This document shows positions 34,501 through 43,989 of a stretch of 64,000 nt of DNA, one piece after another. Source of the DNA: a virus; the IMG/VR virus record IMGVR_UViG_3300029448_000003, positions 46,915 to 110,914 of that record, one strand, 5' to 3'. A program made the position numbers and the translations under genes. The number at the start of each line of letters is the position of its first letter. Within the stretch, counting starts at the first letter, position 1. The notes beneath the pieces are model-generated. The model saw nothing but the letters and a program-made list of their open reading frames with translations, did no database searches and was not told the origin of the DNA.

Positions 34501-34893
34501 ATGGTTAATAATGGTTTTACAGCTAATGCTGCAAACCTAGAGTATAAAAATGCTAATAATCAAACACGCTATGCACAAGAAGCTATTTTCTTTCAAAAAG
34601 GCTTTACTGCTCCTAATAGTGGTAATACAACATCAGGTGAAAATTTTTATTTATCAGGGTTAGGGCTAGAAGGAGCTACACATTTTTATGTAGTAACCGA
34701 TCCTGATCCATTATTATTAAATGACCAAGAAATTAATAAATTTCCTGTTCAAGACAGCATTAAAAAAGTGTATGAAAAACAATTAATCGGTTCAGGTTTT
34801 AATGCATCATTAGATTTTACAACAACAGATAAATCAAAACCATATTCAATTGATATGGCTACATTTGATTACATAGAACATTCACATTCGTAA
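31507..34893 (+). CDS. Tail tubular protein B-like (nozzle), 1128 aa
   Basis: The start (LPLEFSGGLITSLSPLQQGT, APGSARKLVNFEPSVGGGYR) and the middle block GFEVFRNQLIIFGRQRIQKI, DIVFLGPDGVRSLSG are typical for the podovirus nozzle protein. It is larger than T7 gp12 because of added beta domains: residues about 98-180 carry GMAVSGTGISAGTTVTNI, the same module as in 30187-30753, and more insertions follow near the C-terminus. It would form the tail tube tip and may carry surface-exposed adhesion domains. Confidence 0.75.
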   Translation: MADTLQTLPLEFSGGLITSLSPLQQGTKAPGSARKLVNFEPSVGGGYRRLEGYVKYADDIVPPYGEPSLFSQIAKDANTSITIQNLSMQPAVGDTFEVRGRTATALVNNDSGSADTSVPIDNIVGPITIGMAVSGTGISAGTTVTNITTQQNGLNTIYTVVLSASVALTNNVTLTFTSDTKTYTIQDLSSTFEFSTQQVTISPALSYQTAHNEKIVFTKGTNSDILGVHIWNDTTVVARGLDLYTSKGGGWTKISTPDYGQASIKYGIETNTSVIFTGLNQMPKIGDTFTVEDSYRDYTFPYHNINDGRFHKAVYIITKVENYNNAFTETQVEQDGVANKGTALITFRTRYTHNNYNYYNTGQSTNGLTISVQEGDRVKFQSAYSREKTTSRFRFANFNFDGVEKFIAVDGKNAPVYYDGGSFKSLARYVDSNGIEKDTPNDIIGASFVTEFKNHIFYGNKNILAHSQINTFSGFDASVGATTRNVGNDISGFEVFRNQLIIFGRQRIQKITGMGEVDWALQPITTDIGCPYPDTIKEIGGDIVFLGPDGVRSLSGTEQFNEFNLAVISKNIQDEITTLIKDNLEFCSMVVRGKSQYRLFGYKKDREAIAGTTTEGFIGTQLAEGFSWSTISGYKAKIATSSYLAYPTDIDELILYANETEHIYQMEKGTTLDGSDIVARYASPFMPIRDPQKRKSLHKMKLFTDPEGDVVGDVSIKFDFEDSNIIQPEAIPITNVTNTATTAKYNTSKTMHSGIIYANTATGYNSTTANKLKMIGLTRPLQVGDVVRFSGIHQQYSTADGISLTQYGNLLFNSTGLIKNYSNSSSSLNLSFTHPLFTTRFVKFLNPTSRLDYQFGTDNVVADATSGWGTVLKGGTLIIDVSDSSMAGKSVFFSTTADGTHGGGTPILDGYDTGDIPAGSNGAKITWTIPTNLSGAVYYYVAENSGLGNTGNLTFESLGTQITTTSSPIPTSMEFEVASLVDYPGNGSWLSSIANNTGMVNNGFTANAANLEYKNANNQTRYAQEAIFFQKGFTAPNSGNTTSGENFYLSGLGLEGATHFYVVTDPDPLLLNDQEINKFPVQDSIKKVYEKQLIGSGFNASLDFTTTDKSKPYSIDMATFDYIEHSHS

Positions 34894-34905
34894 GGAGAAA
34901 ACATT

Positions 34906-36429
34906 ATGCCAATAGGATATGCAAGTCGAAATGACACATCTAATAACATTGCTTCAGGACAAGTATTAAATGCTGCAGATTTAGATGGAGAGTTTGATGC
35001 CATTCTAGTTGCTTTTAACAGCACGACAGGACATACGCATGATGGTGTGTCAAGTGGTCAAGGAGGTCCAGTTTCAAAAGTAGGTGAAACGGTTGGTGGG
35101 GATTTAGAAGTTATATCTTCTGGTATATTTCCAACAGTAACAGCTACTTTAGATATAGGTAAACCTACTGCAACGTTTAATAACATCTATATTGGAGATA
35201 ATAAATACCTTTATATAGGAGCAGATTCGGATTATAAACTAGGTTATAGTTCATCTGATACTGCTTTTTGTATTGAAGCTGCTAATTCTCAACCTATTGA
35301 TATACGTTTAAAAGCAGATAGGGGTGATAATAATGGTGATATATGGGTACTAGAAACATTAGATAGTTCAGGTGGTGGTGATTTTGTATTAAAAAATAAT
35401 ATTTCTGGTAGTTTTGTTGATATGTTTAAAATAGACCCTCATTCTACTGCTACGTCTATTGAAACTACAATTACAGGTTCATTAGTTACTACACACGACA
35501 TGACATTAAAAAATGATGGTGCAATTTTAGGTTTTGGTGCAGATACAGATACAACTCTAACACACACAGACGGAACAGGTTTAACTCTTAATGGCACAAA
35601 TAAGTTAACATTTGGAGATGCCGCTAGTTTTATACATCAAAGTTCCGATGGTACTTTAGTTATAGATGGTGAACAGGAAATTCATTTAGATGCTTCAACA
35701 CAAGTATCAATAACTACACCAAAACTAAAATTAGATAGTGATGGTGCTTATATAGGTTTTGGTGCAAATAATGAAGTAACACTTACTCATGTTCATAATG
35801 ATGGATTAAAACTTTCTGGTAATGACCAATTACAATTTGGTGATAGTGGCACGTATATTCATCAATCTGCTGATGGTGTTCTTGATTTAGTTTCAGATAC
35901 AGAAATAGAGATTAATGCTAATACAGTAGATATTAATGCTAGTATAGATGTATCAGGTACGTCTTTGTTTGCAGGAGCTACAACACACTCTGCTGGTATT
36001 CAAATAGCAGACGGTGGTACAATTGGGTCTGTAAGTGATACAGATGCTATGACTATTTCTGGTGCAGGACTTGTCACATTCTCAAAACCTGTTGTACCTG
36101 CAACACAAACGGCAGCATTTAGTTCTCTTTCTTCAGGTGTATTAAACTTTGATAGTTTTCAAAATTTTGTAATAACTTTAGGAACAGGTACAAATACTTT
36201 TGGTGCACCTACTACTGAAGCAGGAAATATAGGTCAAACAGGTACGCTTATTTTAGTGCAACCTTCAGGTGGTACAGCAGGTACTGTATCAATGCATGCT
36301 GATTACAAAACAATTGGAAACGCTACTATATCGCTTTCAAGTGGAGCATCTAAAGTTGATCTTATTCCTTACATTATTCAATCAGAAAATAATATTCTAT
36401 TGGGCAACACAGAGTTAGATTTCTCATAA
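34906..36429 (+). CDS. Tail fibre or spike protein, 507 aa
   Basis: The N-terminal part GYASRNDTSNNIASGQVLNA and FNSTTGHTHDG is a virion-binding start used by many marine phage fibres. The shaft holds two long repeats of about 85 residues (each with IGFGA or LGFGA, LTHT or LTHV, FGDxxxxIHQSxDG, ending in an EIxxxA-like strand), consistent with a beta-helical trimer. The C-terminus is a small strand-rich domain ending GNTELDFS. The stop overlaps the next fibre gene start by one base. Confidence 0.75.
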   Translation: MPIGYASRNDTSNNIASGQVLNAADLDGEFDAILVAFNSTTGHTHDGVSSGQGGPVSKVGETVGGDLEVISSGIFPTVTATLDIGKPTATFNNIYIGDNKYLYIGADSDYKLGYSSSDTAFCIEAANSQPIDIRLKADRGDNNGDIWVLETLDSSGGGDFVLKNNISGSFVDMFKIDPHSTATSIETTITGSLVTTHDMTLKNDGAILGFGADTDTTLTHTDGTGLTLNGTNKLTFGDAASFIHQSSDGTLVIDGEQEIHLDASTQVSITTPKLKLDSDGAYIGFGANNEVTLTHVHNDGLKLSGNDQLQFGDSGTYIHQSADGVLDLVSDTEIEINANTVDINASIDVSGTSLFAGATTHSAGIQIADGGTIGSVSDTDAMTISGAGLVTFSKPVVPATQTAAFSSLSSGVLNFDSFQNFVITLGTGTNTFGAPTTEAGNIGQTGTLILVQPSGGTAGTVSMHADYKTIGNATISLSSGASKVDLIPYIIQSENNILLGNTELDFS

Positions 36430-39400
36430 TGGCAGGTTTAGGTACATTTTTCTTTGGTGTTCCTCGTGTATACCCACATCAAATACAGCAATCTTTAAAA
36501 TTAGGAGGTGCAAACTTCTGGTATACTACCGAAATGTACAATAATAATGAAGATCATTTACTAGGTAGAAGACATTATTTAGCCAAAACATATGAATCTG
36601 CTAGTACGTCTACTGCGTGTACTATAGCAACGTGGTGGAAACCGTATCAAGATAACATAGCTTATTTAGGTGGTGGAACACATAATATATTTCAAGCATA
36701 CACAAGTGGAACATGGTCAGGTTCAGTAGAGGATACTACATTTGCATCTTTATATTTTACAGCAAGAGAAAACAGTAATCCAGTAATAGGTCAAAATCCA
36801 GCATTAGCAAGGCAATTTTTTATAACTGGTGGTAATGATACATATTCTACAGGGGGTGGTTCTCTTGAATTAATTGCTGTAACAAATGGTGATTGTGTAA
36901 TTAGAAGAACTGTTCAGGATTTTGTAATAGATACAAATTGGATGCATATAGTATGTCGTATGGACACTACTAACGGAACATTTAATATATATATAAACGG
37001 AGAAGATCAAGCTTTGAGAACAGATAATGGAGGTAGTAATTGGACTTCTCTTGTCGAGTGTCCTTCTGATAGTACTAGCCTTGCTTTTGGTCAAAATTGT
37101 ATTCATTATATAGGTGGTAATACTGCTAAAGCCAATGGTTCACCCCCTCGAAAATTTGCATGGCAAGATCAGAGTATAGGTCTTGCAGATTTTCATTTTA
37201 TAGATGGTCAAGCTTTAGAGCCAAAACATTTTGGAAGACGTAACGAATATGGTTTATGGGTCCCTAAAGACACTAGTAATATTAACTTTGGTGCAAATGG
37301 ATGTAGACTTGATTTTTCTGATAAAAATAATATAGGAAATGATATAAGTGGTAATGGCAATCATTATAATGCAGATTTAGCTATAGGTCAGGCTATAACT
37401 CCTACAACATTAGAAACTGGATATCCTGCAGGTGTACATAATTATTCAAAAGATTCTCCTACTAATACCTTTTGTGTTCTTGACAATCCGGGAGCTACTA
37501 ATAATTTTTCAGATTTTTACAACCACGCAGAAACAGGTTCAATATTAGGAACTTCTTTATGGTCAAGTGATAATGAAGATTTAAGAATATCTAGGTTTTC
37601 TAATTGGCTTTTAAGAAGTGGTAAGTGGTATGTAGAATTTCATTCACCTTCATGGGTTGAACATGCTGTAATAGGAATACAACGAGCCACCAATTATATT
37701 TTCGGACAGTCCATAAATTCTAACGTTACTGGTTTTGGCAGAGGTACATTAGCATTTTATAATGGTAGTGGTGGTTCTGGAGCAAATAATGGGCAATATA
37801 TTGAAAGTGTAGATACTTCTATAGCAACTGCGTTAGCAGGTTCAGGAATATCTAATTTTAGTGATGTAGTTGCTTTAAAAATAGATTTAGAAAGCAACAC
37901 AAAGTCTGTAGAATTAGTAAAATGTAATGCTGATAATACTTTTACAAGTATTCAATCCCTTAATATTAGTAACGATTTACTTAACTATGATTTTAATGAA
38001 GGAGTTCCCTTTCGTATATTTATAACTGGTAAATTTATATATGAAGATGTTGGTAATTCTTGGGATAATACAGCACATGCAAATTTTGGACAAGATAGCA
38101 CTTTTAATGGTTTTAAACCTTCAGGATCACATAATGCTACAGATGAAAATGGGCATGGAAATTTTCATAACACTCCACCATCAGGGTTTTTAGCTATGTG
38201 TTCTTCTAATGCTCCTAATCCTTCTATAGCTGTTGATGACGGAAGGATTAATTCTTTTAAATCACATTTTGACGTAATTAGATATTCAGTTCCTGCACAG
38301 GCAACGCTAGGAAACGGAGAAACATTAAATATTACAAAACAATCTAAAATAAAACCTGATTTTGTAATGTTAAAAGACTTATCTTCTTCTGGGGGTATTA
38401 AATTTTGGGATTCTAGTAGAGGTGCTAATAAAATGTTAAGTACGGATGAAGATGCTGTAGAATCTACTAACGATGCTGATGGCTATATTAGTTCTTTTAA
38501 TGGTGGTGGTTTTACATTAACAGGTGGTTCAAATAGTGCTGACAATGTTTATAATAGCCATAATAGTAATATAAACAATTATGTTGCTATGTGTTGGAAA
38601 GCAAACGGTGGTGTAACAACAACAAATGATGCAAGTGAAACAGGAATAGGAACACTAGACAGTACCTATCAAGCAAACACAGATGCAGGTTTTAGTATTG
38701 TTACTTTTAATCGTAATGGTGGTGGTTTAGTAGCTCATGGGTTAGGTAAAAAACCTGCTTTTATACTTATGAAATCTCTTACTGCTGATAGTAGTACTGC
38801 TTGGGGAAGTGACCAACCTGTAACTGTTTTTCATAAATACTCAGCTTTTGATTGGGATGCATACAATAGTGGAACAGATACTACTACATTTAATTATAAT
38901 GGTAATTGGAAACATGATTCAATAGGACCAGAAGAAGTTATTATGAGTTTTTCATCTGATGCTACAGGAGCAGAATTGGATAGAAAAACAATCTCTAATA
39001 CGGACATACGTTTAGGAGCATGGAAAGATAGTGATGGAGGAACAGATGACCCAACATCAACTACGTTTTCTGTTACAGACAAACAAGGAACAATATCTTC
39101 AAACGTAAACGCTGTTGCATATTGTTGGGCAGAGATACCGGGTTATTCAGCTTTTACTGGTTTATATGCACCCAATTTTGCTAATATTGGAAATTATCTT
39201 TTTGTTCCTTTGGGATTTAGACCTAAATTTGTTATAATGAAACCTATGTTTGGTCAAGAAGAATGGTCTATGTTTACAGATGAAATATCTGAAAGTACAA
39301 ATAATTTTTCTACTAAGTTTCATCATTATATAAGTACACCATTTAATCAAAGCACAGATAACGTAGGTACAACGACTACTACAGGGCATCAACTTTGGAG

Positions 39401-39554
39401 TGGAACGTCTACTTTTCCAACAACAGTACAGTTTAAACACGATGGAATTTATATGCACGGTGCACCTGATCCATCGCCTTCAAATGGAACAACAGGATAT
39501 TATATAGTCTGTGCATGGGCAGACATACCGTTTAAATATGCGAGTGGATTTTAA
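36429..39554 (+). CDS. Receptor-binding fibre with lectin-like domains, 1041 aa
   Basis: Residues about 45-270 read as a concanavalin/LamG-like jelly roll (TIATWWKPY, WMHIVCRMD, FNIYINGEDQ, DFHFIDGQAL followed by EPKHFG). The middle (about 370-540) looks like a SPRY-type sandwich (GKWYVEFHSPSWVEHAVIGI). The C-terminal third carries repeated blocks (KPDFVMLK, KPAFILMKS, RPKFVIMKP; each followed by WCWA or CWAE/AWAD), a repeat series also known from other marine phages. It probably determines host range. Confidence 0.75.
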   Translation: MAGLGTFFFGVPRVYPHQIQQSLKLGGANFWYTTEMYNNNEDHLLGRRHYLAKTYESASTSTACTIATWWKPYQDNIAYLGGGTHNIFQAYTSGTWSGSVEDTTFASLYFTARENSNPVIGQNPALARQFFITGGNDTYSTGGGSLELIAVTNGDCVIRRTVQDFVIDTNWMHIVCRMDTTNGTFNIYINGEDQALRTDNGGSNWTSLVECPSDSTSLAFGQNCIHYIGGNTAKANGSPPRKFAWQDQSIGLADFHFIDGQALEPKHFGRRNEYGLWVPKDTSNINFGANGCRLDFSDKNNIGNDISGNGNHYNADLAIGQAITPTTLETGYPAGVHNYSKDSPTNTFCVLDNPGATNNFSDFYNHAETGSILGTSLWSSDNEDLRISRFSNWLLRSGKWYVEFHSPSWVEHAVIGIQRATNYIFGQSINSNVTGFGRGTLAFYNGSGGSGANNGQYIESVDTSIATALAGSGISNFSDVVALKIDLESNTKSVELVKCNADNTFTSIQSLNISNDLLNYDFNEGVPFRIFITGKFIYEDVGNSWDNTAHANFGQDSTFNGFKPSGSHNATDENGHGNFHNTPPSGFLAMCSSNAPNPSIAVDDGRINSFKSHFDVIRYSVPAQATLGNGETLNITKQSKIKPDFVMLKDLSSSGGIKFWDSSRGANKMLSTDEDAVESTNDADGYISSFNGGGFTLTGGSNSADNVYNSHNSNINNYVAMCWKANGGVTTTNDASETGIGTLDSTYQANTDAGFSIVTFNRNGGGLVAHGLGKKPAFILMKSLTADSSTAWGSDQPVTVFHKYSAFDWDAYNSGTDTTTFNYNGNWKHDSIGPEEVIMSFSSDATGAELDRKTISNTDIRLGAWKDSDGGTDDPTSTTFSVTDKQGTISSNVNAVAYCWAEIPGYSAFTGLYAPNFANIGNYLFVPLGFRPKFVIMKPMFGQEEWSMFTDEISESTNNFSTKFHHYISTPFNQSTDNVGTTTTTGHQLWSGTSTFPTTVQFKHDGIYMHGAPDPSPSNGTTGYYIVCAWADIPFKYASGF

Positions 39555-39555
39555 T

Positions 39556-39789
39556 ATGGAAATAAATCCTATACTATTTTGGAATGGAATACTTACAGTT
39601 GTAATAGCACCTGCTATATGGGTTTTTCGTGGTATGTTTGTAGAAATAAAAAGACTTGACATACTATTAAATAAAACAAGAGAAGAATATGCAAAACGTG
39701 ATGACGTTAAAGAAGATATGCATACTGTAATGGATGCTCTTCAAAGATTAGAAGATAAATTAGATAAAATATTAATAGGAAATAAATAA
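39556..39789 (+). CDS. Small membrane protein with coiled coil, 77 aa
   Basis: I start it at MEINPILFWNGILTVVIAPA; an in-frame extension to 39511 lies within the fibre gene. One membrane helix (residues 8-27) precedes a charged helix with heptads (MDALQRLEDKLDKILI). It could be a second holin-like or a spanin-like protein, or a virion membrane-pore component, as it borders the internal virion proteins. Confidence 0.55.
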   Translation: MEINPILFWNGILTVVIAPAIWVFRGMFVEIKRLDILLNKTREEYAKRDDVKEDMHTVMDALQRLEDKLDKILIGNK

Positions 39790-39800
39790 AGGGGAATATT

Positions 39801-41321
39801 GTGGCAGAACAAGTAGTCGATAACAATTTATTAAGTGGTTTAACAGAAGGTGTAGCAGAAACGGTAGTATCGGATAAAAGCACAACAAACCTAACAGAAG
39901 GTACTGAAGGAGATGATGCAGGAACAAGTGTAGCCGAAGGAACGACAGCTTTAGGTGAAAAAATAGCAGATCGTGCACAAGACCCTTCTTTCGATGAAAA
40001 TGACGGCAGAAAATTTGAAACGGTAGATTTCTCAGAAAAAGATAAATCCGATGGTAAAATTTCTGATAGCACATATGTTGGTGCAGACGGTCAAACCTAT
40101 AGTAAAAAAACTGGACAAGTTGTTGGAGTAATTGATACGACAACAACAACAGTAGATGGTGCTCAACAAGCAAATGTTCCAACAGATGACTATGATATAG
40201 AATCGGAAGACGAAGAATTAGATGATCTTGCTAAAATAGAAGCTGCTCAAGCTACAATGACAGCAGATGAAAAACAAGCTTATGCTGATGCTTTAGCGGC
40301 AGGTCAAGCTACACCTGATGAACTTGCTACAATTCAAGGGCAACTTAAAGGTTTAAACGCAGACATACAGGATGGTACAGTTCCTTTGTACTCAAAGGGT
40401 GCATACAGAAGTGCAATGAAAACAATGGCTCAAATGGGTCTAGGTGGTTCTATGATGGCAAGTGATTATGTCTATGGTGCTGTTATGGAATCTCAAATGC
40501 GTATTGCAGAAAAAGATGCAAATGTATTTGCTGAATATGGTTTAAAGAACGCATCTAATGCACAGATGGCACATTTAGCAAAAGCGGCAGCTCTGTCTTC
40601 TATTAACATGGCAAACTTAAATGCTAGACAGCAAGCTAATGTAGAAAATGCAAAAAATTTTTTAAAAGTACAATTAACTAATATGGACAATGAGCAACAA
40701 TCAAAAATATTTAATGCTCAAATGCAACAAACTTTTATGCTCTCCGATCAAGCGGCAGAAAACGCGGCAAAAAACTTTAATGCTTCATCTGAAAATCAAG
40801 TAAAAATGTTCTACGATAATTTAACGTCAACGGTTGAACAGTATAATGCAGGACAAGTAAATGCTACTAATCAATTTAATGCTGGACAAACAAATTCAAT
40901 GGAACAGTTTACTACTAAAATGAATGATTTACGTGAGCAATTTAATGCCGCAAATCAATTGGTTGTTGAACAGTTTAATGCACAATGGAAACAAAATATT
41001 GCTACTACAGAAAACGCTCAAGACAATGCTGCGAATGAAACAAATGCTAAAGCTTTACTTGACATTTCTAATACATCCTATGCTAATCTATGGAATCAAA
41101 TGAGTGATTTAATGGAGTGGGCATGGACAAGTGGAGAAAATGCATCAGATAGAATACACGAAATGTCTATGGCTGAACTAGATGCTAAAATGAAACAGTA
41201 TATGTCTGATATGGATTATAGTGTAGCAGAACGAGAATCTCTTGGTGGTATGTTTTCAGATATATTAACAAACCCTGTTGCAGGATCAATACTTACTAAA
41301 TTTATAGGATGGATTTCATAG
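39801..41321 (+). CDS. Internal virion protein, 506 aa, GTG start
   Basis: The N-terminal 140 residues are acidic and disordered with Thr runs. The rest is helical, Ala/Gln/Asn/Met-rich, with repeated FNA-x-x-N/Q segments (KNFNASSENQ, QYNAGQVNATNQFNAGQTN). This is the style of marine podovirus internal core proteins that are ejected into the host. A preceding AGGGGAAT and GTG codon fit the start. No enzymatic motif is seen. Confidence 0.7.
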   Translation: MAEQVVDNNLLSGLTEGVAETVVSDKSTTNLTEGTEGDDAGTSVAEGTTALGEKIADRAQDPSFDENDGRKFETVDFSEKDKSDGKISDSTYVGADGQTYSKKTGQVVGVIDTTTTTVDGAQQANVPTDDYDIESEDEELDDLAKIEAAQATMTADEKQAYADALAAGQATPDELATIQGQLKGLNADIQDGTVPLYSKGAYRSAMKTMAQMGLGGSMMASDYVYGAVMESQMRIAEKDANVFAEYGLKNASNAQMAHLAKAAALSSINMANLNARQQANVENAKNFLKVQLTNMDNEQQSKIFNAQMQQTFMLSDQAAENAAKNFNASSENQVKMFYDNLTSTVEQYNAGQVNATNQFNAGQTNSMEQFTTKMNDLREQFNAANQLVVEQFNAQWKQNIATTENAQDNAANETNAKALLDISNTSYANLWNQMSDLMEWAWTSGENASDRIHEMSMAELDAKMKQYMSDMDYSVAERESLGGMFSDILTNPVAGSILTKFIGWIS

Positions 41322-41332
41322 GAGAATAAAAA

Positions 41333-41569
41333 ATGATGAACAATTCAGGTAGAATATTATATGCTAGGCTTAGTCCTTTTGTGGACAAAGAAGCTGTAGA
41401 CGATAAACCCAAAGAAACAAAAGGGTTAATGACTAAAAAATATGCACAAGGGGGTTTGGCTACAACACAAGAAGAAAAACCTGTTGCAATAAAAGTTATA
41501 GATTATATGCGTTCAGTTAGAAATAGCATGAAGGTACAAAAAGAGGAGAATACAGATGGGATTCAGTAG
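41333..41569 (+). CDS. Small virion-cluster protein with GG motif, 78 aa
   Basis: The protein begins MMNNSGRILYARLSPFVDKE and contains KKYAQGGLATTQEEKP, a GGLA motif shared with the large structural protein at 18533-21733. GGAG lies upstream. It overlaps the next gene by 14 bases. The role is unknown, probably in the internal core. Confidence 0.6.
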   Translation: MMNNSGRILYARLSPFVDKEAVDDKPKETKGLMTKKYAQGGLATTQEEKPVAIKVIDYMRSVRNSMKVQKEENTDGIQ

Positions 41570-42068
41570 TTCAGTTAAAGCTTTTTCAGCACCAATTCCC
41601 GGTCAAGGAATGACAGCAGAACCTAAGAGCAGACCTTGGAATAATCCTGCACAGTTTAAAAATGTTGAAGAAGCATTAGAGTTTTACATTCCTCGTATTG
41701 CAGAAAAAAGTGCAATGGCTAGACTAGTAGACGCTATGGAAAAGGGTATACCTATAACTGTTTTAGCTGAAACATTAACAACAGGTGGTGTTATGCAAGG
41801 ATTGCATACTATAGATGTAGCAATACTGTTAAACCCTATTATAATAGAATTTTTAAAAGGTATAGCAGAAAATGCTGGAGTTAAATATACGTTAGGTGAT
41901 AAAACATTAGAAGATGAAAAAGCTGATCCGTCTATATTAAAAGAAGCTATGCAAAAATTTAGAGAACAAAAAGGAAATCAGAGTATGGCACAAGAAATGC
42001 CTATGCAAGAAGAAATGCCACAAGAAGAAACAGAAGGTTTGATGTCTAGGAGAGGAGCAACAGAATAA
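41556..42068 (+). CDS. Virion-cluster protein, 170 aa
   Basis: The protein has a helical central part with EEALEFYIPRIAEKSAMARL and IPITVLAETLTTGGVMQGLH, conserved in marine podoviruses between internal virion genes. The C-terminal 30 residues are Met/Gln/Glu-rich and disordered, ending in LMSRRGATE. The function is unknown; its gene order suggests assembly of the internal core. Confidence 0.65.
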   Translation: MGFSSSVKAFSAPIPGQGMTAEPKSRPWNNPAQFKNVEEALEFYIPRIAEKSAMARLVDAMEKGIPITVLAETLTTGGVMQGLHTIDVAILLNPIIIEFLKGIAENAGVKYTLGDKTLEDEKADPSILKEAMQKFREQKGNQSMAQEMPMQEEMPQEETEGLMSRRGATE

Positions 42069-43987
42069 TGGTAGGATTTTTAACAGGATTTGCAAGAAGA
42101 ACAAGTGAAAATTTAAGGACATTACAGAATAAAGCTGATGATACTATTAAGTCTTATGCACTACAGGCAGCACAAGATGCAAAAGAAGTTCGTAAACAGA
42201 GAGTAAAATCTCAACTAGACTACAGTAATATGGCAAAAGCATTAAGTTCTAGTTATGGTTTAAATGATGGTCAAGTTCAAGCTCTTTTAAGAGGTGGGTT
42301 GCAAGCTGGTCAACGTTACATAGACGGTTTTGATGTAGCAAAATCAAATGACGATAAAGTAACAGCAGCGTCTTACAGAGATGCAATACTAAGACAAATA
42401 GATGGTGTTGATTCAAAACAGCAAGTTAGAAATATTGCAGATCAAGCACGTTACTTTGCTCAAATGCAAAACCCAAATGCAGGTGAAGATATAGAAACTT
42501 TTGCTTCTAACATTGCAGATTCAACGCAAACTTTAATTGGTGGTGTTCCAATGTCATACATTAAATCTGGTATTGAATCTCAAATGAGGGCACAAATGGG
42601 TGGAAGAGTATTGCAAGACAAAAAATACGATGAGCAACTTCCTCAATACACAATTGAAAGTTTATCACCGACTTTAGAAAAACTATCATTAATGGCAGAT
42701 GTAAAAAAGGTACAAACAGAAACAGAAAGTATTTCAATGAGTACTTTATTAACAAAAGAAAACATAAACGTCAGTAAAGCACAGGTTAAACAAATAGATG
42801 CAAGAATAAAAAATTTAGATGCGGACACAAAATTAACAATATCTAAAAAAATAACAGAAGGTTTTACAAGACGAAACATGAATTGGCAAAGGAACTTTAA
42901 AGCAGAAGAATTAGACTTTAAGAAAGAGCAAGCTGCAGCAGATCAAAAAAGATTTGAGGATAATTTAAAATTAGATAAAGAAAAATTTAAAGAACTAAAA
43001 AAACAACATCTAGACGATTTTGGTATTAAAAGTCAGCAAGTTGTTTCTGAAATAGCATATAGAAAACATCTAATAGAACAATCAATGTATCAAAATCCAG
43101 AACAGGTATTTGGTGCTCTATTAGTGCAAGAGAATACAATTAAACAGGAAATAGAAACCCTTACTGGAAAAGTTGGAGCTGAAGAAAAAATAAATGAGCT
43201 AGAAGGTGAACTTAAAATGGTTCAAGGGCAACAGACAAGATCACTTGTAATGATTGAACAATATAATACAGCAAAAGACACAACTACTGGTAGAGATTTT
43301 AGTTACTTTAATACTTTTGTATCTCTTAGAGAAAGTAGTAGACAAGAATATGGTCGTAACAATGGTGGTAATTACAATGCAAGAGGAGAATTAATGTCTG
43401 TAATGACTAAAAACAATGGCATAATGGCAAAAGACGATTTTCTAAAAACAGATGAAGGAAAACAATGGGTAAAAAATAGAGATGCCTATGTAGAAAAAGA
43501 AGGAAGACAAGCATTTTCTGGCAATACCGAAGGTGGTTGGCTAAATGATGCAGCAAAATATGTATTTGAGGATAACTTAGACATAGAACCGGGTGCGGCA
43601 GATGACCCTGCACAGGTTACAGAAAAACTATCAACTATGTCATTAGAGCAAATAATTAACGATACTGTACATAGTGAGGGTACATTTTTTAAAAGAAATA
43701 AAGATAGCACCATAAATTTAATTAAACTAATAAGACAATATGCAAATCCTAAAGAACTTGAAGGTGTTAGCAATCAAGATATTGTAGACAAGATAGCAGA
43801 AATTATAAAAAATCCGTCAATTGGAGCATCTTCAGAAGAAAAAGAAGAAGATAACTTTGAAGATTTAGATTATCAGAATATAATGGATTTTAGTAATCAA
43901 AAACTTAGTAAAGAAAATTTATCTGAAGAAATAAAAAACCAGATAAAGTTTGACACGAAATCATTATCAACTAGTATTAAAGGATAA
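42068..43987 (+). CDS. Internal virion protein, 639 aa
   Basis: The sequence is nearly all helical with long charged coiled coils (about residues 220-330, for example KEKFKELKKQHLDDFG). No catalytic motif is seen. The gene follows the small core proteins with a stop/start overlap and precedes the largest core protein, the position held by T7 gp15/gp16-like proteins. It would be ejected to form a trans-envelope channel. The function is inferred from order and composition. Confidence 0.65.
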   Translation: MVGFLTGFARRTSENLRTLQNKADDTIKSYALQAAQDAKEVRKQRVKSQLDYSNMAKALSSSYGLNDGQVQALLRGGLQAGQRYIDGFDVAKSNDDKVTAASYRDAILRQIDGVDSKQQVRNIADQARYFAQMQNPNAGEDIETFASNIADSTQTLIGGVPMSYIKSGIESQMRAQMGGRVLQDKKYDEQLPQYTIESLSPTLEKLSLMADVKKVQTETESISMSTLLTKENINVSKAQVKQIDARIKNLDADTKLTISKKITEGFTRRNMNWQRNFKAEELDFKKEQAAADQKRFEDNLKLDKEKFKELKKQHLDDFGIKSQQVVSEIAYRKHLIEQSMYQNPEQVFGALLVQENTIKQEIETLTGKVGAEEKINELEGELKMVQGQQTRSLVMIEQYNTAKDTTTGRDFSYFNTFVSLRESSRQEYGRNNGGNYNARGELMSVMTKNNGIMAKDDFLKTDEGKQWVKNRDAYVEKEGRQAFSGNTEGGWLNDAAKYVFEDNLDIEPGAADDPAQVTEKLSTMSLEQIINDTVHSEGTFFKRNKDSTINLIKLIRQYANPKELEGVSNQDIVDKIAEIIKNPSIGASSEEKEEDNFEDLDYQNIMDFSNQKLSKENLSEEIKNQIKFDTKSLSTSIKG

Positions 43988-43989
43988 AT

